Below are positions 8,971-16,554 of a stretch of DNA of 64,000 nucleotides, one piece after another. The translations under genes and the position numbers were made by a program. The stretch is from Paenibacillus sp. DMB5 (lineage in GTDB: Bacteria > Bacillota > Bacilli > Paenibacillales > Paenibacillaceae): the NCBI RefSeq assembly GCF_001517085.1, contig NZ_LRAC01000128.1, positions 32,319-96,318 of the forward strand, in the 5' to 3' direction. Position 1 is the stretch's first letter, and each line of letters opens with the position of its first letter. The notes beneath the pieces are model-generated. The model did no database searches, was not told the origin of the DNA, and saw only the letters and a program-made list of their open reading frames with translations.

Positions 8971-10968
8971 ATGAAATTGGACGATCATATTAGGCTATGG
9001 AACCATGCATCGATAAAAGTATTGGATATCCGCAGCTATAGTCTGGAGGCTGGAACAGAACTTCCTCTTTACCAACTACCAGCTAGCGCTTTTGTGTTTG
9101 CTTATCAGGGACAGGCCCATGTGCAGTTGGATGATATGGGGATTACATTGAGCCGGAATCAACTTGTGCATGGGGGACGCGGGGCTGTTCTGCATATTCT
9201 TGCAGAGGTAACTTTTGAATACTTTCTTGTTTTGTACAAGGCGGTGCTGCTGCTGCCCTCGTCCAGCAAACTGCAGGAGCAGCTCGAACGGGAGGATCCG
9301 TTTAAGTATCAATACAGCTTTCAACCACCCTATCCTTTACCACTGCTTATGAAGCTGGAACAAATGTATGGGGATTGGCTGACATTCGATCCGCTGCATT
9401 CCTTACATGCGAGGACGCTGTTTCTCCAATTTATTCATGAACTTCTTTGGCAACTGCAGCTTCAAGGGCTTGAACCGGTCAAGCCGGATTTGCTGGCTCA
9501 GGTGCTTCGTTACATGCAGGAGCACTATAGGGAAACGATCTCACTGGATTTATTGGCTGAGCTGTTTGACTGCAGTGTCAGTTATTTAAGCAAGCTGTTC
9601 AAGAGCCGGATGAATGAAAGTCCCATGCGTGTGCTAGCGCAAATCCGCTTGGAGGCATCTGTGAACCTTTTGTTATATAGTGATATATCCCTGCAGGAGG
9701 TGGCTGAGCGGGTAGGATATTCCGATGCACATACATTAAGCCGTAATTTTAAGAAGCAGTATGGCTTACCGCCTGCACGATTCAAAATTCAATTTGATGG
9801 AGACAGATCTGTACCAAAATCGCCTGCTCATCATCCGAAATCTGCCCTTGTAGCGGATAATTCCCAGTGCTATAGTATCAAAAGCAATGAGAATTATTAT
9901 CATTTAAGCAAAAGAGGGGGATTACCAGTGAAAAGAGGAATGAAGACTTCGTCGGTTGCCACAGCAGCATTAGTGTTATGTTTGACATTGTTGATTAGTG
10001 CATGCTCCAATACAACGAAGCCGGCGAATAGCGCTACTGGCGGTAATAGTTCACAGGCGGTGATTACAACCAATCAGAATTCAGGCGCGGCCAATGAGAG
10101 CTCTAACGCAGGTAATGCTGCTGCAGCAACCAAAACCTATATAGACAGTAAAGGAGAGGTCACGATTCCACTGAATCCAGAACGGATAATTGATTTGACA
10201 GGCAGTGCGATTGGTAACTTGTTGGTACTGGATGTTAAGCCGATTGCCGCCGCCGCCGATTCATTAAAAAATCCGTTCCATGAAGGGCGCCTGGATAATA
10301 TCATCAATATTGGCGCAGAGCCGAATGCTGAAGCCATTCTGGAACTGGACCCGGATTTGATCATCACTTTTGACTATATCGAAGAGTCGCAATACGAGCA
10401 GCTGGCACAGATCGCTCCGGTAGTAAGGCTAAAGTACGGTGCGGGCACTCCACAGGATTTATTATTGGAATTTGGGAAAATCACCGGCAAAGAAGACGCT
10501 GCGAAGCGGTGGATAGAAGAATGGAATGCCCAAATTGCTGAGGTCAAGCCTCAAATCAACAAGGTTGTAGGCGATAAAACCGTATCGATCTTACAGCCCT
10601 ATGCAAAAGGTATTTATGCCTGGGGGGACAAGGGGGGAAGAGGCGGTGAGATCCTCTACGGGGACCTTGGGTTAAGAGCCCCGGACATTATCCAGAAGAC
10701 TCTGATTGACGGCGAGGGGTTTGGTGGTGATCTATCACTTGAACTGCTGCCGGAATATGCCGGAGATTATATCTTTACAAGCAACTGGGGATGGGATGAT
10801 GGAGATGCGAATGTCGTTTATGGAAGCAATATATGGAAATCACTTCCGGCGGTGAAAAATAAACAGGTATACTTCATTGATGAAAAAGGCTCTTATTATA
10901 ATGATCCGATTTCTTTGGAGGCACAATTGAAATTCATTCTAGAAAGTTTTCTGGGTACAAGGAAGTAG
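8971..10968 (+). CDS. AraC-family regulator continuous with iron-siderophore binding domain (Btr-like fusion)
   Basis: One open frame of 665 codons. Residues ~1-150 form a cupin-like sensor. Residues ~175-275 hold the two AraC helix-turn-helix motifs (SLDLLAELFDCSVSYLSKLF, then LQEVAERVGYSDAHTLSRNF). A ~45-residue linker leads into a complete lipoprotein-type substrate-binding protein. B. subtilis Btr is a known AraC regulator with a C-terminal siderophore-binding domain, but here the second half keeps a signal peptide and lipobox. ATG 8971 is favoured by GGAG seven bases upstream. Fur controlled. The stop codon between the halves may be missing because of mutation or sequencing error, in which case this is two genes. 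Confidence 0.7.
   Translation: MKLDDHIRLWNHASIKVLDIRSYSLEAGTELPLYQLPASAFVFAYQGQAHVQLDDMGITLSRNQLVHGGRGAVLHILAEVTFEYFLVLYKAVLLLPSSSKLQEQLEREDPFKYQYSFQPPYPLPLLMKLEQMYGDWLTFDPLHSLHARTLFLQFIHELLWQLQLQGLEPVKPDLLAQVLRYMQEHYRETISLDLLAELFDCSVSYLSKLFKSRMNESPMRVLAQIRLEASVNLLLYSDISLQEVAERVGYSDAHTLSRNFKKQYGLPPARFKIQFDGDRSVPKSPAHHPKSALVADNSQCYSIKSNENYYHLSKRGGLPVKRGMKTSSVATAALVLCLTLLISACSNTTKPANSATGGNSSQAVITTNQNSGAANESSNAGNAAAATKTYIDSKGEVTIPLNPERIIDLTGSAIGNLLVLDVKPIAAAADSLKNPFHEGRLDNIINIGAEPNAEAILELDPDLIITFDYIEESQYEQLAQIAPVVRLKYGAGTPQDLLLEFGKITGKEDAAKRWIEEWNAQIAEVKPQINKVVGDKTVSILQPYAKGIYAWGDKGGRGGEILYGDLGLRAPDIIQKTLIDGEGFGGDLSLELLPEYAGDYIFTSNWGWDDGDANVVYGSNIWKSLPAVKNKQVYFIDEKGSYYNDPISLEAQLKFILESFLGTRK
9848..9902 (+). 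promoter_or_regulatory. Internal promoter and second Fur box
   Basis: TTGTAG (9848-9853), a 17-base spacer and TATAGT (9871-9876), then TGAGAATTATTATCA (9888-9902), which matches the Fur core at 13 of 14 arm positions. It sits inside the AraC frame, just before the lipoprotein start at 9928, so the lipoprotein can be made separately under iron control. Confidence 0.75.
9928..10968 (+). CDS. Iron(III)-siderophore ABC transporter substrate-binding lipoprotein (internal start)
   Basis: 346 aa when begun at GTG 9928, in frame with the upstream AraC coding sequence. Evidence for an independent start: AGAGGGGG seven bases upstream, its own promoter and Fur box, then a lipoprotein signal peptide (KRGMKTSS, hydrophobic core, lipobox LISAC). 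A low-complexity S/N/A/G linker follows and then an FhuD/FecB-type fold (VTIPLNPERIIDL to the C-terminus). It would bind a ferric siderophore at the membrane surface and hand it to a FecCD-type permease, none of which is encoded here. A hairpin terminator follows. Confidence 0.8.
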   Translation: MKRGMKTSSVATAALVLCLTLLISACSNTTKPANSATGGNSSQAVITTNQNSGAANESSNAGNAAAATKTYIDSKGEVTIPLNPERIIDLTGSAIGNLLVLDVKPIAAAADSLKNPFHEGRLDNIINIGAEPNAEAILELDPDLIITFDYIEESQYEQLAQIAPVVRLKYGAGTPQDLLLEFGKITGKEDAAKRWIEEWNAQIAEVKPQINKVVGDKTVSILQPYAKGIYAWGDKGGRGGEILYGDLGLRAPDIIQKTLIDGEGFGGDLSLELLPEYAGDYIFTSNWGWDDGDANVVYGSNIWKSLPAVKNKQVYFIDEKGSYYNDPISLEAQLKFILESFLGTRK

Positions 10969-11041
10969 GGGGAAAGTAGTGACTCCTCTGCTCGATGTTC
11001 TTATGTATTTGCTTCAAAATATAAGATAAAAGAATGTAAAA

Positions 11042-11075
11042 GGAGCACTCCCTTACGGGGAATGCTCTTTTTTTG
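11042..11075. terminator. Bidirectional terminator
   Basis: GGAGCACTCCC pairs imperfectly with GGGGAATGCTC and is followed by T7. It lies between the iron lipoprotein gene and the convergent PilZ gene. Confidence 0.7.
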
Positions 11076-11081
11076 TATCTC

Positions 11082-11459
11082 TCAACGAACCAATATTTTA
11101 CCTTCACCAGCCAATGTGCGCAGCATTTTTGGAAGGCGATCCTTGTCAGCTTCAGGAATGTCCAATTGAATGCCGTAGTGAAAGGTGTCAGATTCCTCCC
11201 TATACCATTTCAATGATCCTTCTAAGTACATAGATTCTGAGGAGAGGGCCATCTCCATGCCTACACGTACCAGGTTAGCGTCCGGATTAATGTTCAAAGG
11301 AATCGATAACCGGCATCCCGAACGGCTAATGTCGTACAGTAGGGCACTTACGGGTTTGGGGGGAACAGGGATTCCGTTAATGGTAAGAATATATAGATCA
11401 AATGTAGCAGGTTCTTTTAGAGTGTAGCGAAAAGGTTCAGTTCTGCGGTTACTATTCAT
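11082..11459 (-). CDS. PilZ domain protein (cyclic-di-GMP binding candidate)
   Basis: 125 aa from the ATG at 11459, which has GGAGGAG six bases upstream; a longer frame to 11504 lacks one. It contains RRTEPFRY near the N-terminus and DISRSGCRLS (near residue 50), matching the D/N-x-S-x-x-G part of PilZ. The arginine pair before EPF may stand for the RxxxR switch, but the spacing is not canonical, so ligand binding is uncertain. A paralogue with the same EPFRY...DLSRSGC layout is at 26694-27071. Likely a c-di-GMP effector; the partner is unknown. Confidence 0.75.
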   Translation of the reverse strand: MNSNRRTEPFRYTLKEPATFDLYILTINGIPVPPKPVSALLYDISRSGCRLSIPLNINPDANLVRVGMEMALSSESMYLEGSLKWYREESDTFHYGIQLDIPEADKDRLPKMLRTLAGEGKILVR

Positions 11460-11556
11460 ATGCTCCTCCATACTTTTCCATGTGTATCTAAAATTTATCG
11501 ACACGGAAGCAGGATTAGTGAAGAGCTATAATCTCGGTGGTCCCAAGTATAAGTCG

Positions 11557-11760
11557 TCATGCCACAGGCCGGCTGATTAGCGTCTCAACCCTGTTTTGGG
11601 TCTGCAATAGCCGATGGGCACCGATAACCGCTAAGGAATATGCTAACTCAGCGTTGCTTTTGTCTGATTCCAGAAAAATATGCCCGTCTAACGTGATCAT
11701 CTGACAGTCTGTCAGGCACTTGGCATATCGTTTGAGTTTAAGGTTCGTCAGCAGCTCCAC
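11557..11760 (-). CDS. Hypothetical small protein, doubtful
   Basis: 67 aa from a GTG start. The residues look protein-like (two helices, no membrane segment), but the ribosome binding site is weak (only TTCCT upstream) and I recognise no family. It lies between the PilZ gene and the divergent TetR regulator, and its start is 22 bases from the TetR promoter. Confidence 0.25.
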   Translation of the reverse strand: MELLTNLKLKRYAKCLTDCQMITLDGHIFLESDKSNAELAYSLAVIGAHRLLQTQNRVETLISRPVA

Positions 11761-11782
11761 AGGAAGAAATATTAAGAATCTA

Positions 11783-11811
11783 TTGACAATAGCATAGTTA
11801 TCCTATAGGAT
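11783..11811 (+). promoter_or_regulatory. TetR-gene promoter with palindromic operator
   Basis: TTGACA (11783-11788), 17 bases, then TAGGAT (11806-11811). The perfect palindrome ATCCTATAGGAT (11800-11811) covers the -10. It is the natural candidate operator for the adjacent TetR-type repressor. Confidence 0.65.
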
Positions 11812-11858
11812 TTAAAAAAGACAACTGACTGACTAATCAATCGGGAGGGGGAGATGGA

Positions 11859-12491
11859 TTGCCTATAGATGAAAACAACGGAAACATAGACCGCAGAACT
11901 CAGCTGATGCAGATTGCTTTGGAGAAGTTTGCCAGGCTGGGATATCATCAGACGAAAATATCGGACATCGTTCAGGAAGCGGGTGTAGCGCAAGGAACCT
12001 TTTATTGGCATTTTAAGAGCAAGGAAGCCATTGCGCTGGAGATTATCGAAACGGGCAAGGAACAGCTGCTGCAGGTGATTGCCCAAGGGTATCGTCAAGA
12101 TCCGGGAGATATAGCGGATATGGTAAAAGCTTCAGAAGCACTGTTCCACCGGTTGTTCAATTTCGCCGCAGAGAACCGCCATCTTATGGAGATCCTCCTG
12201 ATGGGAAATGGAGCAGATCAAAAGATAAGGAAGCGTATTTCGGCTACCCGGAATGCGATGGAGCAAGCTTTTCGCCGCAATATAGAAAGAGCGATAGAGC
12301 TGCAAATGCTCCCTGAGGGTATAGAGGTTGAGCTTCGCGCTGCTCTGTTGATGAGTATGTGTGACGGCTTGCTCTCACGCTGGTTATTTGGCTCCGAAGA
12401 CATTCATTCTAAGGTTGCTGAGGCCTCGGCACAGCAATTAGCGAGTGAATTGGCCAGTTTCGAATTTTACGGATTGCTTGGAAAAATATAG
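11859..12491 (+). CDS. TetR/AcrR-family transcriptional regulator
   Basis: 210 aa. The N-terminal helix-turn-helix is typical (residues ~10-55, with FARLGYHQTKISDIVQEAGV and GTFYWHFKSKEA). The C-terminal ligand domain has no recognisable specificity. The start is TTG 11859 behind GGGAGGGGGAG. It heads a tight run of genes (21 bases to the substrate-binding lipoprotein), so it most likely controls this importer operon and itself through the palindrome over its own -10. The ligand might be a sulfur compound, inferred only from the operon content. Confidence 0.88.
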   Translation: MPIDENNGNIDRRTQLMQIALEKFARLGYHQTKISDIVQEAGVAQGTFYWHFKSKEAIALEIIETGKEQLLQVIAQGYRQDPGDIADMVKASEALFHRLFNFAAENRHLMEILLMGNGADQKIRKRISATRNAMEQAFRRNIERAIELQMLPEGIEVELRAALLMSMCDGLLSRWLFGSEDIHSKVAEASAQQLASELASFEFYGLLGKI

Positions 12492-12511
12492 ATAAAGGGA
12501 GAGAAACAATA

Positions 12512-13333
12512 ATGATAAAACGTAAATTTGCTATGGTTACAATAACAGCTCTGGCTGTGTTCGGTCTGGTTCTAAGCGCTTGCGGAGGGAACTCAGACTC
12601 GGGAACTACGGCTGCGAATGAACTGGAACAAATTAAAAAAGCGGGTGTGATCAAGGTCGGTACCATGGGAACCTATCCGCCGTATACCTTTTTGAATGAT
12701 AAGAAAGAAGTAGACGGTTTTGACCCTGATATCGCCAAGGAAATTGCCAAACGTCTTGGAGTAACAGCAGAATTCACGACTCAGGATTTCTCCGGGCTGA
12801 TCCCAAGTCTGCAAGCGGAGAAATTCGACATCGTGATTAGCCAGGTTACGATTACTGATGAACGTAAGAAGCAAATTGATTTCACGGATCCTTACATCAC
12901 TAACAATGTCAAAATCATCGTAAATTCTAAAAATACAGATATCACTAAGCTGGAAGACTTCAAAGGGAAAACGATTGGGGTGGGGCTCGGAACGAACGAT
13001 GAAACCTACCTGCGTACCGAAGTGCTGCCAAAAGTAGGTGATTTCAAGATCAAGACGTATGATGATGTCATTACCTCACTGAAGGATCTGGATGCAGGAC
13101 GGATTGATGCGACCATTAATAATCTGTATGCCTTGAAGCCGATTGTGGATGAGAATGGCTTCCAGATTAAAGCGGTGGGCGAACCGATCAAATCCGATAT
13201 GGCGGGTGTTGCTCTTCGCCAGGATAATGCAGAGCTTCGGGATGCCATGAATAAAGCGTTGGCAGATATGAAGGCAGACGGCACATACGACACTCTTTTT
13301 CAGAAATGGTTCAATGAGACACCTGCAAAATAA
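12512..13333 (+). CDS. Amino-acid ABC transporter substrate-binding lipoprotein, probably cystine/cysteine
   Basis: 273 aa. Lipoprotein signal with lipobox LSAC (near 24), then a type-II polar amino-acid binding fold (VIKVGTMGTYPPYTFLNDK, FDPDIAKEIAKRLG, GLIPSLQAEKFDIV). The order binding protein - permease - ATPase - OsmC protein is typical of sulfur amino acid importers such as TcyJKLMN-type systems, which is the reason for suggesting cystine. The sequence itself shows only the polar amino-acid family. Good ribosome binding site (AAAGGGAGAG). Confidence 0.85.
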   Translation: MIKRKFAMVTITALAVFGLVLSACGGNSDSGTTAANELEQIKKAGVIKVGTMGTYPPYTFLNDKKEVDGFDPDIAKEIAKRLGVTAEFTTQDFSGLIPSLQAEKFDIVISQVTITDERKKQIDFTDPYITNNVKIIVNSKNTDITKLEDFKGKTIGVGLGTNDETYLRTEVLPKVGDFKIKTYDDVITSLKDLDAGRIDATINNLYALKPIVDENGFQIKAVGEPIKSDMAGVALRQDNAELRDAMNKALADMKADGTYDTLFQKWFNETPAK

Positions 13334-13375
13334 ATGTTGGAGCGTGCGCCCTATGGCGGGAAGGGGGTAGTATTT

Positions 13376-14020
13376 ATGCAACTCGTATTCGACAATCTGC
13401 CCTTCTTGCTGAAGGGCGCCGGTTACACTTTACTGTTGACAATTGTTTCTATGTTCTTTGGTCTGATCATCGGACTAGTAGTGGCAATCGCCCGTCTCAA
13501 AGGGAATCCGCCGATTCGGTGGATTGCCCGTTTCTATGTATCGGTCATCCGCGGGACACCACTCCTTGTTCAGATAGTTATCATATATTATGGGCTTGTT
13601 GATTATGGGATTACGCTTGGTTCACTGACAGCAGCCTATATTGCGCTCAGTGTAAATGCCGGGGCTTACTTGTCTGAGACGTTCCGTGGAGCCATTATGT
13701 CGGTTCCGAAGGGACAACTGGAGGCTGCTTATTCAACCGGAATGACGCCATGGCAGGCGATGCGCAGAATTGTGCTGCCGCAGGCCATGCGTATTGCTAT
13801 TCCACCTATGGGAAATACGTTCATTGGTATGCTGAAGGAGACCTCACTCGTTTCAGTAATCACGGTCAGCGAACTCCTGCGTCAAGCACAGCTCCTCATT
13901 GCCCAGTATTATCAATATATGCCTTTTTATCTGGGGATCGGTGTGATGTATTGGATTATGAGTACAGGGCTGGCCTTCATCCTGGAGCGGTTCGAACGCA
14001 GATTGGCCAAAGCTTATTGA
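13376..14020 (+). CDS. Amino-acid ABC transporter permease
   Basis: 214 aa, five transmembrane segments, HisM/ArtQ family. It has the EAA loop (LEAAYSTGMTPWQAMRRIVLPQA) that contacts the ATPase and the RGTPLLVQ signature near residue 57. ATG 13376 is chosen because AAGGGGGTAG precedes it; the in-frame ATG at 13334 has no ribosome binding site and overlaps the previous gene's end. Second gene of the importer operon. Confidence 0.88.
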   Translation: MQLVFDNLPFLLKGAGYTLLLTIVSMFFGLIIGLVVAIARLKGNPPIRWIARFYVSVIRGTPLLVQIVIIYYGLVDYGITLGSLTAAYIALSVNAGAYLSETFRGAIMSVPKGQLEAAYSTGMTPWQAMRRIVLPQAMRIAIPPMGNTFIGMLKETSLVSVITVSELLRQAQLLIAQYYQYMPFYLGIGVMYWIMSTGLAFILERFERRLAKAY

Positions 14021-14039
14021 ACATGGAGATGACGTTAAC

Positions 14040-14786
14040 ATGATAACGACTACAGGCTTATCGAAGCATTTTCAGGATCATGAAGTGCTGAAGGGCATTA
14101 ATATACAGGTGGCAGCACAGGATATTGTCGTTGTGCTGGGACCGAGCGGTTCAGGCAAAAGCACATTACTTCGCTGCTTAAATGGTTTGGAGGACATCTC
14201 AGGCGGCAGCTTTGAAGTAAATGGGATTGTAGTAGATGCCACTGCCTCCAGACGTTTGCGTCAGCAGGCCACCCGGAATATCCGTAAGCAGAGCGGGATG
14301 GTGTTCCAGCAGTTTAACCTATATCCGCACAAAACAGCGCTCGGCAATGTGATAGAAGGTCTGATCACCGTGAAGAAGCTGCCGAAGGATCAGGCCGTAG
14401 CTATAGGCCGGAAGCTTCTGGACCGCGTTGGACTGGCAGATCGTGAAGAATATTATCCTTCCCGGCTCTCCGGCGGGCAGCAACAGCGAGTGGCGATTGC
14501 CCGTTCTCTGGCGATGGAACCCGCAGTAATGTTATTCGATGAACCCACTTCTGCGCTTGATCCTGAGCTTGTGGGTGAGGTGCTGAGCGTAATGCGTGAG
14601 CTGGCTCAGGAGGGTATGACAATGCTGGTCGTGTCACATGAGATGAAATTTGCCCGTGAAGTGGCGACCAAAATCATTTTAATGGCAGATGGTAATATTA
14701 TCGAAGAAGCGGCTCCGCAGCGGTTTTTTGAAGATCCCCAAGAGGAACGGACACGCAGATTCTTGCGTCAAATCAACGAAATTTAA
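14040..14786 (+). CDS. Amino-acid ABC transporter ATP-binding protein
   Basis: 248 aa. Walker A GPSGSGKST (near 36), Q-loop FQQFNLYPH, signature LSGGQQQRVAIARSL and Walker B VMLFDEPTSALDP, then the H-loop in VVSHEM. This is a complete polar amino-acid uptake ATPase (GlnQ/TcyN family). It energises the permease encoded 19 bases upstream. The ATG directly follows the permease gene, so the two are probably translationally linked. Confidence 0.9.
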   Translation: MITTTGLSKHFQDHEVLKGINIQVAAQDIVVVLGPSGSGKSTLLRCLNGLEDISGGSFEVNGIVVDATASRRLRQQATRNIRKQSGMVFQQFNLYPHKTALGNVIEGLITVKKLPKDQAVAIGRKLLDRVGLADREEYYPSRLSGGQQQRVAIARSLAMEPAVMLFDEPTSALDPELVGEVLSVMRELAQEGMTMLVVSHEMKFAREVATKIILMADGNIIEEAAPQRFFEDPQEERTRRFLRQINEI

Positions 14787-14803
14787 GGGAGAAGGTAAAT
14801 ATA

Positions 14804-15238
14804 ATGAAAGTATCGACCATTTGGAAAGGTAAACGGATGTTTGATTCAACAGGTCCATCCGGCTATTCCGTGGGGATGGATGCAACTCCTAAATACGGGG
14901 GTAACGGCGAAGGCATGACTCCGATGGAATTGCTGCTTGCCGGGTTGGGAGGCTGCATGGGCATCGATATCACCATGATTTTGGACCGGTTCCTGCCAGA
15001 AATCACACGACTCGAAATTGTAGCAGAAGGAACCCGCAAGGAAGCAAATCCTTCCGGATTTACAGCAATTGATCTATTTTTCCATATTGATGGGAGTGTC
15101 CCCGATTACCGGCTCTGGAAAGCCATCCTGATGGCTGAGGAGAAGTACTGTGCCGTCTCGGATTCGCTTAAGGCAGAGATTAACCCCTGTCTAATTCTCA
15201 ATGGAGTAGAAGTAGAGAAACCTGAGAAAACAAGCTAA
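14804..15238 (+). CDS. OsmC/YhfA-family protein
   Basis: 144 aa, the OsmC fold with the two conserved cysteines (GGCMGID near residue 46, EKYCAVSDSL near 110). They are the peroxidatic and resolving cysteines of the Ohr/OsmC superfamily. The short YhfA-type form often accompanies sulfur amino-acid uptake genes. It may deal with reactive sulfur or peroxides made during cystine import; this is inferred from position. Last gene of the TetR operon. Confidence 0.85.
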   Translation: MKVSTIWKGKRMFDSTGPSGYSVGMDATPKYGGNGEGMTPMELLLAGLGGCMGIDITMILDRFLPEITRLEIVAEGTRKEANPSGFTAIDLFFHIDGSVPDYRLWKAILMAEEKYCAVSDSLKAEINPCLILNGVEVEKPEKTS

Positions 15239-15374
15239 TGTTAGGATTGGACTGAACCAGGAACGTTATGTGTCCTCTCAGTCTCCCATGCCTAAATCCT
15301 GCAAAGCGAGAGGATCATCACCCGAGGCCGCTCTGTAACTACTTTCCGACCCTACATCGATATAACTCCAGCAC

Positions 15375-15403
15375 AAAAAGCCCGCGTCCGACGCGGGCTT
15401 TTC
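15375..15403. terminator. Bidirectional terminator
   Basis: AAAAGCCCGCG (15376-15386) pairs perfectly with CGCGGGCTTTT (15392-15402). It is shared by the OsmC operon and the convergent sulfurtransferase gene. Confidence 0.85.
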
Positions 15404-15410
15404 ATGTTGA

Positions 15411-16298
15411 CTATTCCCCAGTTGCCACCGGATTCTCCTCATAACTAATCCAGTCACTCCAGCTCCCCGCATACAGCCGCACGTTCTTGAAGCCGGCCTT
15501 CTCCAGCGCCAATATGTTCGGGCAGGCGGTTACGCCGGAGCCGCAGTAGACGATGATCTCACGGTCTTTGTCAAGGCCTACGAAGTGATCTTGTAGTTCT
15601 TCGGCGCTCTTGTAGCTGCCGTCAGCATTCTGCGTGTTTTTCCAGAAGTAGTTTAGGGCGCCAGGGATATGGCCTGCTTTCTTATCGAGCGATTCGTTCT
15701 GGCCGTGGTAACGGTCATTCGCCCGCGAGTCGATCAAGATTGGCAGGGTAGGTTGAGGTTCTGATGAGCCATTATTAACGGTGTCAGCCTTAGCTGCAAC
15801 GGTATTTTCCGATACCTCCCGGACCGCATCCACACCAGCCAGCATCTGCTGCTGCACATTTGCAGTGAACGTGCTCGGCACACGCACCGGCTGATGATCC
15901 GTCACCGGATATTTCGCTTCTTTCCAGGTACTGAAGCTGTCCTCCAGAATAAATACCTGCTCATGCCCCAGGTAGCGCAGCAGCCACCAGAGACGGGCCG
16001 CGTTCATGCCGCTTTCGTCGTCATAGGCTACAATGCGTGTATCATTGCTGATCCCAAGCCGGGAGAGACGGGATGCAAGCACCTGCGGGTCGGGCAGCGG
16101 ATGGCGCCCGCCGTGTTCAGTGACCGGGCTGGACAGGTCAAGCTCCAGGTCGAGATAGACCGCTCCCGGAATATGCTCTTGCTCATAGCTTTCCCGGCCG
16201 GCCTGAGGCTTGCCTAGTGTGAACCGGCAGTCCACAATCGCCTGCTCGGGGTCATACAATCTGGCCAGCAGCCAGCGTTTGGATACAGTTGCTTCCAT
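15411..16298 (-). CDS. Sulfurtransferase, tandem rhodanese (thiosulfate/3-mercaptopyruvate type)
   Basis: 295 aa from the ATG at 16298, chosen because AAAGGATGG lies 8 bases upstream; the ATG at 16310 is too close to it. Two rhodanese domains: the N-terminal one (~1-135) is the usual inactive copy, with DDESGMNAA in place of the active loop. The C-terminal one (~165-290) has the catalytic loop YCGSGVTA with the active cysteine. It transfers sulfane sulfur to a thiol or cyanide acceptor. Between the domains is a long A/N/S-rich insert (~150-180). Its closeness to the cystine-type importer fits a sulfur theme. Confidence 0.9.
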   Translation of the reverse strand: MEATVSKRWLLARLYDPEQAIVDCRFTLGKPQAGRESYEQEHIPGAVYLDLELDLSSPVTEHGGRHPLPDPQVLASRLSRLGISNDTRIVAYDDESGMNAARLWWLLRYLGHEQVFILEDSFSTWKEAKYPVTDHQPVRVPSTFTANVQQQMLAGVDAVREVSENTVAAKADTVNNGSSEPQPTLPILIDSRANDRYHGQNESLDKKAGHIPGALNYFWKNTQNADGSYKSAEELQDHFVGLDKDREIIVYCGSGVTACPNILALEKAGFKNVRLYAGSWSDWISYEENPVATGE

Positions 16299-16496
16299 TA
16301 CGAATCCCATCCTTTGCGCTATGATATGTATTGCATTATTATAACGGAAAAATTACTGGGACGCATACACGCTCCTAATCCATTTATTCTGTTACGTTGC
16401 CGTACGTCATCTTCCAGTGCTCCCGCCACTCCGAATAAGTCATTTCTTTAATCTGGGTCAGTGTTTTTAATTCAATAGTCATTTTGGAAAAGGGGT

Positions 16497-16525
16497 TTGA
16501 CACACTGGGGTGACAGCTATAGTAT
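16497..16525 (+). promoter_or_regulatory. Sigma-A promoter
   Basis: TTGACA (16497-16502), 17 bases, TAGTAT (16520-16525), 30 bases before the phosphotransferase start. Confidence 0.6.
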
Positions 16526-16554
16526 TGCTTTTGAACTAAGAGGGTTCGAAATTC

